From Desulfobacula sp. (GTDB taxonomy: Bacteria > Desulfobacterota > Desulfobacteria > Desulfobacterales > Desulfobacteraceae), in contig JAOZRI010000098.1 of NCBI GenBank assembly GCA_029940235.1, forward strand, positions 1 to 7,790: a stretch of DNA of 7,790 bases. The letters are read 5' to 3'. The notes beneath the pieces were generated by a model. It was given only the letters and a program-made list of their open reading frames with translations, was not told the origin of the DNA and did not search any database. Position numbers and translations under genes: made by a program. This document shows positions 1-6,636 of this stretch, piece by piece (the stretch's first letter is position 1; the number at the start of each line of letters is the position of its first letter).

Positions 1-868
1 TCCAGTTAAGCTGATGAATATGGTTGATTCCAAGGGATTCATCTTCCCATACTGATTCGTCCTCAAGGTCGAGCAGCTGAGTTTTTTCATGGGGATATCC
101 CAAAGATTTTAAAAACACATTTGGCAAAGCTGTAATCACATGGAAATGTTTTCCAAGGGGCAGAAGATTTAAAAATGTAAGCTGGGTAATAACGTGCAAC
201 CAGAACATTCCTGCCATAAGGGTCGCAGTTGAATCAGCACTGATCCAGGATATCAGAGATGCAGCACCCACAGAAACTGGTGTCCACACAAATTCTGAAC
301 CATACTGGGGATTATTGAAAAAATGGAGATGATCAGGATTGTTAAACTGGGTAATCAGATTATACCGGGCACCATCATAAAGAAGATCGGAAATCATTAA
401 AACACCTATCATGATCAGAACAACATAGGCTTCCAATGTATGGTGCATTCGTTCAGGCTTTATCACGGTTCTTCTGAAAACAGCATAAACAATCATCAAT
501 AAGACAATTCCCTCCATGATATCTTTTAAAGCAATATAGAGATATCCCAAAAGATAATCATCTCCAAGAAAAGGGAGATGATAACCTTTTATAAAGCCTT
601 CACCGTAAATATTGAGACTTCGAATGATAAGAATACAGAATCCCCAGAAGATAAAAGCGTGCATGATGCCTGCTGCCCACTCTTTTTTTCTTCCTGCCAG
701 GCGCTTTTGCCCAATGGCTATTATCACCATGTTTTTAAGCCGTTCAGTTATCCGGCCGAAACGATCCAGAGGCTCAAGAGCCATGAGCAGTTGAATTTTA
801 TAATACATGGTGTGACAGAAAACTGCCATGCCGACAATGAGAAGGATTGACATCACAATTGGATTCAT
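1..868 (-). CDS. Membrane Fe-S oxidoreductase with NarI-like N-terminus, partial (Etf-linked, HdrD/GlpC-like type)
   Basis: The gene is open at the left edge; 289 residues from the start are visible. The start is ATG at 868-866, with a GAGGT ribosome site 5 bases upstream, 57 bases after the etfA stop. The visible part is a multi-pass membrane domain of the nitrate-reductase gamma (NarI) type. Hydrophobic segments lie near residues 4-24, 65-85, 108-130, 145-165 and 215-237. Candidate haem-ligand histidines are H19, H70, H225, H241 and H243, including the stretches GIMHAFIFWGF and LPLGKHFHVITALPN. The visible sequence ends in an acidic stretch (LEDESVWEDESLG), which in this family precedes 4Fe-4S ferredoxin and cysteine-rich CCG domains; those would lie beyond the edge. 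Proteins of this build next to etfBA are thought to exchange electrons between EtfAB and membrane quinone. The family call is strong; the electron direction and partner are inferred from the neighbours. Confidence 0.85.
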   Translation of the reverse strand, partial: MNPIVMSILLIVGMAVFCHTMYYKIQLLMALEPLDRFGRITERLKNMVIIAIGQKRLAGRKKEWAAGIMHAFIFWGFCILIIRSLNIYGEGFIKGYHLPFLGDDYLLGYLYIALKDIMEGIVLLMIVYAVFRRTVIKPERMHHTLEAYVVLIMIGVLMISDLLYDGARYNLITQFNNPDHLHFFNNPQYGSEFVWTPVSVGAASLISWISADSTATLMAGMFWLHVITQLTFLNLLPLGKHFHVITALPNVFLKSLGYPHEKTQLLDLEDESVWEDESLGINHIHQLNW

Positions 869-925
869 AAATTACCTCAATATTACATACTAATTTTTCT
901 TATCAGTGTATGATTAGAATTCAAA

Positions 926-1885
926 TTAACCTTTAATTTTTTTAATTTCTTCTCTTAGTATGGGAACCACCTCAAAAAGATCACCCACAATACCATAATC
1001 AGCAACATTAAATATTGGTGCTTCAGGGTCTTTATTAACAGCAAGAATAGTTTTTGATCCGGTCATTCCTGCAAGATGCTGAATTGCTCCTGAAATACCC
1101 ATTGCCATATAAAGGTTTGGAGCAACTATTTTACCTGTCTGACCAACCTGCTTATTTTGTGCCAGAAGTCCTGCGTCAACCATGGCTCTTGAAGATCCAA
1201 AACCTGCACCAAGATCATCGGCCAACCCCTTTACAAGATCAATTCCTGCCTGATCTTTGGTACCACGCCCAACTGAAATAACAATATCTGCATCTCCAAG
1301 ATCAATTTCACCGCTTGCATCTGATACGACTTCTTTAATAACAGCTTTTAAATCAGGCTCAGGTGCAGAAAGCTTAACAACATTTTCTGATCCGCTTATG
1401 CCAGGATCTGCTTCAAATGCGCCGGCTCTTACAACAGCCACTAATTGTTTTGTGTTTATTTTAATCTTCTGCATCACTTTATTTGCAATGGCAGGTCTTG
1501 TTATTGTAATCTGGCCTCCATCAATCTCAATATCTGTAATATCGCTGGCACAGGCTGCATCTATCTTGGCAGCAACCCTTGGAGCGACAGCCTTACCTGT
1601 TTCAGAAAAGCCAAACCAGATCAAATCTGCTTCAAATAATTTTGCAGCATCAACAACACATGATGCAAAGGGTCCTGCAGTGAAAAGTTCAAGATCTGCA
1701 TCATCTGCAATATACTGGGTATCAGATCCGGCATTTGCCAAATCTGCACTTAAAGATTCAATATTGGAACCAATCGCGGCCACTGCTGTCTCAGCTCCAA
1801 TGGCCTTGGCTTTGGATAAAAGTTCTTTTGTGCTGCCTTTTAAGACACCATCTTTAATGTCTGCAATTACGAGTATTTTTGTCAT
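926..1885 (-). CDS. etfA: Electron transfer flavoprotein alpha subunit
   Basis: This 319-residue protein has the usual length for EtfA. It pairs with EtfB and binds the FAD that accepts electrons from acyl-CoA and related dehydrogenases in the cytoplasm. The C-terminal FAD domain is textbook: SSRAMVDAG at 231-239 (conserved Arg233), QVGQTGKIVAP at 246-256, GISGAIQHLAGM at 263-274, and NKDPEAPIF at 284-292 followed by ADYG. The N-terminal half is the less conserved alpha/beta domain that packs on EtfB. The start is ATG at 1885-1883, with AGGA about 11 bases upstream, a slightly long spacing. The gene follows etfB after a 222-base gap holding a palindromic element, and precedes the membrane Fe-S oxidoreductase by 57 bases. 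No ferredoxin domain is fused to the N-terminus, unlike some Etf alpha subunits of anaerobes. Identification is secure; the dehydrogenase partner is unknown. Confidence 0.97.
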   Translation of the reverse strand: MTKILVIADIKDGVLKGSTKELLSKAKAIGAETAVAAIGSNIESLSADLANAGSDTQYIADDADLELFTAGPFASCVVDAAKLFEADLIWFGFSETGKAVAPRVAAKIDAACASDITDIEIDGGQITITRPAIANKVMQKIKINTKQLVAVVRAGAFEADPGISGSENVVKLSAPEPDLKAVIKEVVSDASGEIDLGDADIVISVGRGTKDQAGIDLVKGLADDLGAGFGSSRAMVDAGLLAQNKQVGQTGKIVAPNLYMAMGISGAIQHLAGMTGSKTILAVNKDPEAPIFNVADYGIVGDLFEVVPILREEIKKIKG

Positions 1886-1962
1886 GATAATAAATTTCCT
1901 TATATAAACCCAGATATTATCCGGTTAAAGTTTATGATTTTGTATGCACTATTAAATCTGTG

Positions 1963-2105
1963 TTTGAATGAAAAGTTGCCCATATGTAAGGCGCAAAGCT
2001 CGAAGAGATGCGCATGCATACACTTTTGCAACCAGAGTGTACTGTAGTACATGAGGATTGCAAAAATTTAAAGCAACGAAACAGATGGGTGAGTTTTCGC
2101 TCAAA
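1963..2105. repeat. Palindromic intergenic element between etfB and etfA, probable dispersed repeat
   Basis: About 143 bases are bounded by imperfect inverted arms of 21 bases (1963-1983 and 2085-2105; 15 of 21 positions pair by my count). The element ends 2 bases before the last base of the etfB stop codon. Inside, TTTTGCAACC at 2024-2033 pairs with GGATTGCAAAA at 2055-2065 (one extra base). At the centre is the perfect inverted repeat TGTACT-GT-AGTACA at 2038-2051. Other self-complementary words such as GCATGC and CATATG add to the nested structure. No open reading frame of note is present. The layout is that of a MITE-like or REP-like non-coding repeat, or a structured RNA processing or stabilising element in the etfBA message. 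Copy number cannot be judged from a single window. Confidence 0.6.
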
Positions 2106-2107
2106 CA

Positions 2108-2893
2108 TTAAATAACTTTTGCCTCATTGGCAAGAAGATCAACAACCTTGGCTGTAATCTCAGCTGCATCACCCTCAAATTTCTGCCCTGCCTGGCGTGT
2201 TTCTGATTTCAAAAATTCTGTAATTTCAGATTGTGGGGAGCCTCCTCCTAACTCTTCCCATGAAGTTCCAAGTCCTGCAAGGTCCATAACATTAATCTTC
2301 TTTTTCTTTGCCATCATAATACCGCGCATGGCGGGAAGCCTCGGTTCATTAATACCATCACTAACTGTTACTACTGCGGGCAGTTCAAGTTCAAGAATTT
2401 CTGTTCCAGCATCCCCCAGCCTTGATACTTTAATATGCTGGTCACCTACTGCCTCAATATCTATAATATTGCTTACACATGGCAACCCAAGAAATTCTGC
2501 CAGAATGATTCCAGTCTGACCACTGTCAGTATCCTGGGCCTGTTTTCCAGTGATAATAAGGTCATACTCACCATTTTCATAAACTTTCTGTATTATTCTG
2601 GCATAGATTGATGGATCAGAGTTTTCCAATGCAGGGTCATCAATCTGAATTGCATTATCAATACCCATGGCAAAACCTTTACGAATAATTTTAGTATTGT
2701 CATCACCACTGCCAATATTTACCAGAGTTGTCTCTGCCTTATTTTTCTCCTTAAGCTGTACAGCTGTCTCCACTGCATTTTCATCCCAGGCATTCATGAC
2801 ATACTGGAGTCCATCTTCAATAATGGCTCCATTTTCCACATTGATGTTTAATTCCACATCAACTACTTTTTTTATTGTTGTAAGAATTTTCAA
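2108..2893 (-). CDS. etfB: Electron transfer flavoprotein beta subunit
   Basis: This 261-residue protein matches EtfB in length and along its whole sequence. It forms the heterodimer with EtfA and holds the nucleotide site next to the shared FAD. The nucleotide motif is GKQAQDTDSGQTG at 116-128, followed by LPAVVTVSDGINEPRLP at 171-187 and the lysine run AKKKKI at 195-200 of the partner-recognition loop. The QTG form resembles AMP-binding, non-bifurcating EtfB rather than the QVGP form of bifurcating ones; this reading is inference from the motif. The start is TTG at 2893-2891, chosen because a perfect AGGAGG lies 5 bases upstream (2904-2899) and because MKILTTIKKVVD is the normal family N-terminus. 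It lies 53 bases after fdhD, probably in the same transcript, and is followed by the palindromic element and then etfA. Confidence 0.97.
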   Translation of the reverse strand: MKILTTIKKVVDVELNINVENGAIIEDGLQYVMNAWDENAVETAVQLKEKNKAETTLVNIGSGDDNTKIIRKGFAMGIDNAIQIDDPALENSDPSIYARIIQKVYENGEYDLIITGKQAQDTDSGQTGIILAEFLGLPCVSNIIDIEAVGDQHIKVSRLGDAGTEILELELPAVVTVSDGINEPRLPAMRGIMMAKKKKINVMDLAGLGTSWEELGGGSPQSEITEFLKSETRQAGQKFEGDAAEITAKVVDLLANEAKVI

Positions 2894-2898
2894 TTGAT

Positions 2899-2904
2899 CC
2901 TCCT
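2899..2904 (-). promoter_or_regulatory. Consensus ribosome binding site of etfB
   Basis: The minus strand reads AGGAGG here, 5 bases before a TTG codon. This full-consensus site fixes TTG (2893-2891) as the etfB start and probably compensates for the weak start codon. Confidence 0.85.
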
Positions 2905-2915
2905 AATCTATTTTG

Positions 2916-2939
2916 GCTGATTTATTTAGCTGATTTATT
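2916..2939. repeat. Short direct repeat in the fdhD-etfB spacer
   Basis: The plus-strand word GCTGATTTATT occurs twice without mismatch, at 2916-2926 and 2929-2939, giving a 13-base period. It fills most of the 53-base gap between the fdhD stop and the etfB ribosome site. It could be a paired binding site for a regulator or a slippage-derived repeat; the sequence does not say which. Confidence 0.55.
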
Positions 2940-2946
2940 CTCATTT

Positions 2947-3777
2947 CTATTTTCTTTTAATACGTTCTTCACCGCAAACGATGATTAATTCAGAGTCCCT
3001 TCCAGGAAAAGCCAGAGTCATATTTAAGCTCTTTCCCATGTCCACAGCAAGGGCAGTTGGCCGGGAATTGCTTATCATTACAGGTATCTGCGCCCTGGCT
3101 GCTTTTTGAATTAATTCATAACTTATCCTTGAAGATAAAACAAGGATTTTGGCTTTGGACAATCTCTTATTCATAAAGGCTTTGCCTATTGCCTTGTCAA
3201 GTGCATTGTGCCGGCCTACATCCTCTGCAAAGGCAAGCTTTTCCAATTGAGAGTCAAATATTATTGCAGCGTGTGATCCTCTGGTGCTTTGATAGTAATT
3301 CTGGTTTTCACTGAGTTTATTAATACAATCAAAAATACTATCGATTCCAATGGTGAAACCGTTTTTTGCAGGTGCAATTGTCGCAAAAAGGTCCTTGACC
3401 ATCTCCTTGCCGCAAATACCGCAACTGGTCTGGCTTACAAAAATTTTTCTTTCAAGAAGATCATGAATTTTTTCTTTTCTTTCTACAGTGAGCCACATAT
3501 CTATAATATTAGGGTCCAGATCTTTATCATAACCTATGGTTTTAATATCATGGGGTGAATCTGTTATCCCCTCGCCAAGGCAAAAACCTGCGGCATGATA
3601 AATTTCTTCACCTGGAGTTCTCATAACCACAGAGTATGGTTTTTCATCAATACGAATTAAAAAGGGCTCTTCTCCTATCAATTCAAGGGATATTGTCTCT
3701 TCACAGGGTTTATTGCCCAGGATCTCTTGCTGGCACCGCAGAGCTTGATAAACTGCTGTATCTTTTTTCTGACTCAA
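2947..3777 (-). CDS. fdhD: Formate dehydrogenase accessory sulfurtransferase FdhD
   Basis: FdhD takes sulfur from a cysteine desulfurase and delivers it to the molybdenum or tungsten bis-MGD cofactor, which formate dehydrogenase needs to be active. The 276-residue length is normal. The sulfur-carrying loop is SCGICGK at 118-124 (Cys119 and Cys122). Other family blocks are TRGSHAA at 165-171, FAEDVGRHNALDKAIG at 183-198 and SSRISYELIQKAARAQIPV at 215-233, then NSRPTALAVDMGKSLNMTL, which contributes to nucleotide-cofactor binding. The start is TTG at 3777-3775: an in-frame TAA sits immediately before it, the next in-frame Met is residue 52 inside the conserved fold, and GGGAG lies 8 bases upstream. 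A promoter at 3834-3863 points into it, and etfB follows after 53 bases. No formate dehydrogenase catalytic gene is in view. Confidence 0.96.
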   Translation of the reverse strand: MSQKKDTAVYQALRCQQEILGNKPCEETISLELIGEEPFLIRIDEKPYSVVMRTPGEEIYHAAGFCLGEGITDSPHDIKTIGYDKDLDPNIIDMWLTVERKEKIHDLLERKIFVSQTSCGICGKEMVKDLFATIAPAKNGFTIGIDSIFDCINKLSENQNYYQSTRGSHAAIIFDSQLEKLAFAEDVGRHNALDKAIGKAFMNKRLSKAKILVLSSRISYELIQKAARAQIPVMISNSRPTALAVDMGKSLNMTLAFPGRDSELIIVCGEERIKRK

Positions 3778-3785
3778 TTATGTAT

Positions 3786-3790
3786 CTCCC
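3786..3790 (-). promoter_or_regulatory. Ribosome binding site of fdhD
   Basis: The minus strand reads GGGAG, 8 bases before the TTG start. Together with the in-frame TAA directly preceding the TTG, it decides the fdhD start. Confidence 0.7.
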
Positions 3791-3833
3791 TGACCATAAA
3801 ATTAATGGAAGCTATTCCTCCACAATGTGACTA

Positions 3834-3863
3834 TTTATAAGCTATATTATAACTACATGTCAA
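3834..3863 (-). promoter_or_regulatory. Sigma70-type promoter for fdhD and probably the etf genes
   Basis: On the minus strand a perfect -35 box TTGACA (3863-3858) is followed after 17 bases by TTATAA (3840-3835), or after 18 by TATAAA (3839-3834). Transcription would begin near 3827, giving a leader of about 50 bases before fdhD. The surroundings are AT-rich, and a second TATAAT-like word lies inside the spacer. This is the best promoter match I found in the window, and no other equally good one precedes etfB or etfA. Confidence 0.7.
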
Positions 3864-4047
3864 GAAAAAATATGTGCATTTCCCTCCACTCCACGGGTAG
3901 ATATTACAAAAAAAAGCTTTTGCTGATGCCGATAAAATAGTCATGAATTTTAAAAATCAGACTTTTAATTATTCTCTGTTCAGCCCCTACAGCTGGTTCT
4001 GGAAAAAGAGGAACCGCCTTGACCGATTTTAATAATTTTTTATACAG
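3864..4047. other. Non-coding spacer between the carbonic-anhydrase-like gene and the fdhD promoter
   Basis: No supported reading frame lies here. On the minus strand GGTTC (4015-4011) and GAACC (3999-3995) form a 5-base stem. Flanking GC pairs extend it to 7 if one A bulges out. A nearby CAGC/GCTG pair adds a second small stem. No T-run follows on the minus strand, so it is not a convincing terminator, and I recognise no known riboswitch. The rest is AT-rich without clear signals. Confidence 0.5.
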
Positions 4048-4081
4048 GGATTACTGAATAAATTATTGCCAGTTATAATCC
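4048..4081 (-). terminator. Hairpin overlapping the end of the carbonic-anhydrase-like gene, possible weak terminator
   Basis: On the minus strand GGATT (4081-4077) pairs with AATCC (4052-4048). Inside it ACTG pairs with CAGT and AATA with TATT, with small bulges, so the stem covers the stop codon. The following bases are A-rich rather than T-rich. It may therefore act in RNA stability or Rho-assisted termination rather than as a classical intrinsic terminator. Confidence 0.3.
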
Positions 4082-4597
4082 TTCAGCTTTATAAGCAGCA
4101 GCCAGATCCAAATAGTGCTGTGATCCTTCCTTGGTCCACCACATGAGTTGTTCAGGCGCGGGACCACTGATTTTACCTGGAATACCGGTTACAAAAGATT
4201 TATCTGGAATCTCCATTCCCGGACGGATCAGGCAACCGGCAGCAATAAGGCAATAATTGCCAATTATCACATCATGGAGAATAGTGGAGTTCATACCGAT
4301 GAGAACGTTATCACCAATACTTTTACTGTGAACAACTGCTCCATGGCCTATAATGACCTGGGCACCGATGGTGACATTGCCCACAGGAGCACTTGGAGTC
4401 CCTGAATGGATTACACAATTATCTTCCACTGCTGTGCCCTGGCCAATACTTATGCACCCGAGATCGCCTCTCAATACTGCACCAGGCCACACACTGACAT
4501 TTTCAGCAATCTTAACATCACCTACAATATAGGCTGCCTCGCTGACAAAGGCTGATTTGGCAATCTCAGGCGTTTTTCTATTAAAACTTCTAATCAT
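4073..4597 (-). CDS. Gamma-class carbonic anhydrase family hexapeptide-repeat protein
   Basis: This 174-residue left-handed beta-helix protein belongs to the YrdA/PaaY/Cam-like family, whose members form trimers and bind a metal between subunits. Hexapeptide repeats of the form I-G-x-x-x-x run from about residue 20 to 125. The three expected zinc or iron ligands are all there: His64 (VIHSG), His85 and His90 (GHGAVVH). The conserved Arg43 and Asp45 (LRGD) are present too. It is shorter than the archaeal Cam enzyme and has no secretion signal, so it is probably cytoplasmic. Carbonic anhydrase activity is possible but unproven, since many family members have unknown substrates. The start ATG at 4597-4595 is preferred because GGGAAGG lies about 6 bases upstream. 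A GTG at 4624 would add 9 residues but lacks such a site. It lies downstream of the diguanylate cyclase on the same strand. Confidence 0.88.
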   Translation of the reverse strand: MIRSFNRKTPEIAKSAFVSEAAYIVGDVKIAENVSVWPGAVLRGDLGCISIGQGTAVEDNCVIHSGTPSAPVGNVTIGAQVIIGHGAVVHSKSIGDNVLIGMNSTILHDVIIGNYCLIAAGCLIRPGMEIPDKSFVTGIPGKISGPAPEQLMWWTKEGSQHYLDLAAAYKAEGL

Positions 4598-4705
4598 TGA
4601 GAACCTTCCCCATGACAGACACACTCATAGATCTACACTCACAACTCTTGATAGTCCTAAAATCACATCCTCTGAACTATTATGGTATCTGCTTGTAACA
4701 CTATT

Positions 4706-6376
4706 TTATTCATGGACTGCAAACACTCGGTTCCTGCCACTGTTTTTTGCTTCATATAATGCCTTGTCTGCCCTATCTAAAACAGTATCAATGACTGAAT
4801 CAATATTTTTATTAAACTGGCTTATACCAATACTTATTGTATAATTTATACTTGCCCCATGAATTTGTAATGATTTACTTTCCACTCTCTGTCTGATTTT
4901 CTGGGCAATTATTTTAGCACCGGCAATATCTGTATCTGGTAACAGTATCACAAATTCTTCACCACCAAACCTGGCTACGATATCACTCGCCCTTGTATTT
5001 TTTGTCAAAACACTGGCCAAATTTTTTAGTACCTCATCCCCTGTACTATGCCCATAAGTATCATTAACCTTTTTAAATTTATCAATATCTATCATCAAAC
5101 TTGAAAAACCTTTTGTCTGTCTTTTTGCAAGATTTATTGTATTATTTGCTATATCTGCAAAAAACCTTCTATTGTACAGGTCAGTTAAAAAATCTTTTGA
5201 GGCCATGGTCTCTAATTTTTTTGCTACATCCTCTGCACGGACCTTCTGAATTTCAAGTTCCTGGGTCCTTGTTTTAACTTTTTGTTCAAGCTCAAAACTA
5301 AACTCTTTCTCTTTTTGGGCAGCAAGTACATTTTTATATATATAATAAAATAGAGCTGACAATAATAAAAAGAGAATCAATCTAACTATTTTAGTTAGCA
5401 AAATCGTGGTGTCAATAAACCAGTCAGGCTTGTATGACACTAAATATGCCACAACTTGTTGCTCTTTGATATTATGTATTGGCTTAAAAGCTGCTATGGT
5501 TGCTTTTTTATCTCTTAGTATATATATACCAAAACTTTTCCCTGCATCCATATTTTGTTGTATGTTTTCTTTATGGGATGGTGTTAAAAAGCGTTTTGTT
5601 TTGTTTAATCTTTCAGGAGTGTGCTGTTTTGTTATTGCAAACATATAGTCTTTGTGTTCAATACTTTGGATATACTTTAGCTTCAGGTCTTTTCGCTCCC
5701 ATGTTTTTACAGAAAAAATCTTTTTATGCACTAAAAAATGAGTGTGTAGTCGATTTATCTCGGTCAGATGGGTTTGAATCACCTCAGAACCATATCCAAT
5801 ATCAAGAGCACATAAATAATTGCCATCTTTATCAAAAACAGGATAGGTATTTCGAAAGGCATGGGCAGTTTTTCCCTGTTCAAATCCAAGGGTTGGTTCA
5901 TGGGTCTTATTGGTATTAGCAAATGAGTATCTTATTTCACTTAAGTCATCACCATATTTTGTAGGTTTATGCATTCTTAAAAAGGTTGTGTTATCAGGCA
6001 GGACAAAATGATATTGGAGCACTCCTTTGAATTTCATAAATTCATATCTGTTTTTTAACTGGTTATATAACTGTCTCCTTAGAACATCTTTTTTTTTCTT
6101 ATCAGCATTTTTTAACTGTAATAATATTTCTTGAATTTTTTGGTTATCTTGAGTTGCGAGATATATTGCTTTTGAGTCTTTCTGGTGGAATCTGTTTATT
6201 ACATTAAATTGTGTCTGTAAATTTTCTACGCTGGCATCAATTGCCAGATTTATGCGCTGTCTTTTATTAAGCTCGGTTACAACAAAAACCAAAGTGTTAG
6301 CAATAACAAAGCATAACAAAAAGATAATTTTCAGTCTTGTATCGCTATGCTTTATCTTATGCGTTTTAGATGTCAT
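4706..6376 (-). CDS. Membrane-bound diguanylate cyclase with periplasmic Cache-type sensor
   Basis: This 556-residue protein should make cyclic di-GMP from two GTP in response to an external signal. In order it has a short basic cytoplasmic N-terminus and a membrane segment at about 16-34. A periplasmic sensor of roughly 285 residues follows; its FLRMHKPTKYGDDLSEIR block (132-149) and YPVFDKDGNYLCALDIGY (178-195) fit a double Cache (dCache_3-like) fold. Then come a second membrane segment at 324-347, a charged coiled coil at about 350-392 and a GGDEF domain at 393-556. The active-site loop is GGEEF at 471-475. Metal- and GTP-binding residues are visible at Asp430 (MIDIDKFKKVND) and Asp447. 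RASD at 462-465, five residues before GGEEF, is the expected product-inhibition site (RxxD). The ligand is unknown. The start is ATG at 6376-6374, with only a weak upstream purine stretch. Confidence 0.93.
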   Translation of the reverse strand: MTSKTHKIKHSDTRLKIIFLLCFVIANTLVFVVTELNKRQRINLAIDASVENLQTQFNVINRFHQKDSKAIYLATQDNQKIQEILLQLKNADKKKKDVLRRQLYNQLKNRYEFMKFKGVLQYHFVLPDNTTFLRMHKPTKYGDDLSEIRYSFANTNKTHEPTLGFEQGKTAHAFRNTYPVFDKDGNYLCALDIGYGSEVIQTHLTEINRLHTHFLVHKKIFSVKTWERKDLKLKYIQSIEHKDYMFAITKQHTPERLNKTKRFLTPSHKENIQQNMDAGKSFGIYILRDKKATIAAFKPIHNIKEQQVVAYLVSYKPDWFIDTTILLTKIVRLILFLLLSALFYYIYKNVLAAQKEKEFSFELEQKVKTRTQELEIQKVRAEDVAKKLETMASKDFLTDLYNRRFFADIANNTINLAKRQTKGFSSLMIDIDKFKKVNDTYGHSTGDEVLKNLASVLTKNTRASDIVARFGGEEFVILLPDTDIAGAKIIAQKIRQRVESKSLQIHGASINYTISIGISQFNKNIDSVIDTVLDRADKALYEAKNSGRNRVFAVHE

Positions 6377-6636
6377 TAGCCAGCCCGTAAAACGGCATTA
6401 ATATATTGTTGATTCAATATTTCAGTTTATACACCAATAGTCAACTGTAAATTCAGGCTATCAATATGGAGACAACACAACCAGGCAAAGACATAACATC
6501 TGTTCTTATCTGGTTGTATTAAAAAATTATTGAAATAAAAATTAACTTAAAGAGTTATCAAATGCTGAAATTTGAAATCAAAGGATCGATTTTATATTTT
6601 TTTTAAATTAAACGAGCCAATTCCCAATGTATTATT
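6377..6636. other. Non-coding spacer upstream of the diguanylate cyclase
   Basis: This AT-rich stretch of 260 bases has no supported gene. It contains a perfect 8-base inverted repeat (6477-6517, listed separately). There is also a perfect ATATTG-TTGATT-CAATAT palindrome at 6403-6420 and a small inverted repeat ATGTA/TACAT at 6627-6642 overlapping the preceding gene's stop codon. The minus strand carries TTGACT (6444-6439), but no good -10 lies at the right distance, so the cyclase promoter is not resolved. The palindrome just upstream of the cyclase start could be an operator. Confidence 0.5.
6477..6517. repeat. Perfect 8-base inverted repeat in the spacer
   Basis: ACAACCAG at 6477-6484 is the exact reverse complement of CTGGTTGT at 6510-6517, with 25 bases between. 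Inside, ATAAC and GTTCTTAT-like words allow a little further pairing. On the minus strand no T-run follows, so it is not a standard terminator. It may be a leader structure of the cyclase message or a regulator site. Confidence 0.5.

Noticed and set aside
578..850. Plus-strand reading frames opposite the membrane oxidoreductase gene, and similar plus-strand frames across the window (for example 1257-1907, 2127-2519, 5500-5919, 6907-7302)
   Set aside because: Each lies opposite a well-supported minus-strand gene, shows no family motifs and has low-complexity shadow composition.
3774..3797. Eight-codon leader frame (MVREIHN then stop) whose TGA overlaps the fdhD TTG start
   Set aside because: Its nearest good Shine-Dalgarno word (GGAGG) is about 19 bases upstream, too far; the overlap could be chance. 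It contains no run of a regulatory amino acid.
3864..4047. Possible molybdenum-cofactor or cyclic di-GMP riboswitch in the spacer before fdhD
   Set aside because: I could not find the conserved core of either class; only short unremarkable stems are visible, and they lie upstream of the promoter, so they would not be in the fdhD leader.
4598..4624. GTG start adding 9 residues to the carbonic-anhydrase-like protein
   Set aside because: No ribosome site precedes it, while the ATG at 4597 has GGGAAGG at proper spacing and gives the family-typical N-terminus.
6426..6444. TTGACT and TATAAA words upstream of the diguanylate cyclase as a promoter
   Set aside because: They are only 7 bases apart, and the hexamers at 16-18 base spacing match the -10 consensus poorly.
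6569..6604. Plus-strand hairpin AAATC/GATTT followed by a T-run, resembling a terminator
   Set aside because: The stem is short and AT-rich, and there is no plus-strand gene upstream for it to terminate; on the minus strand the run is A, not T.
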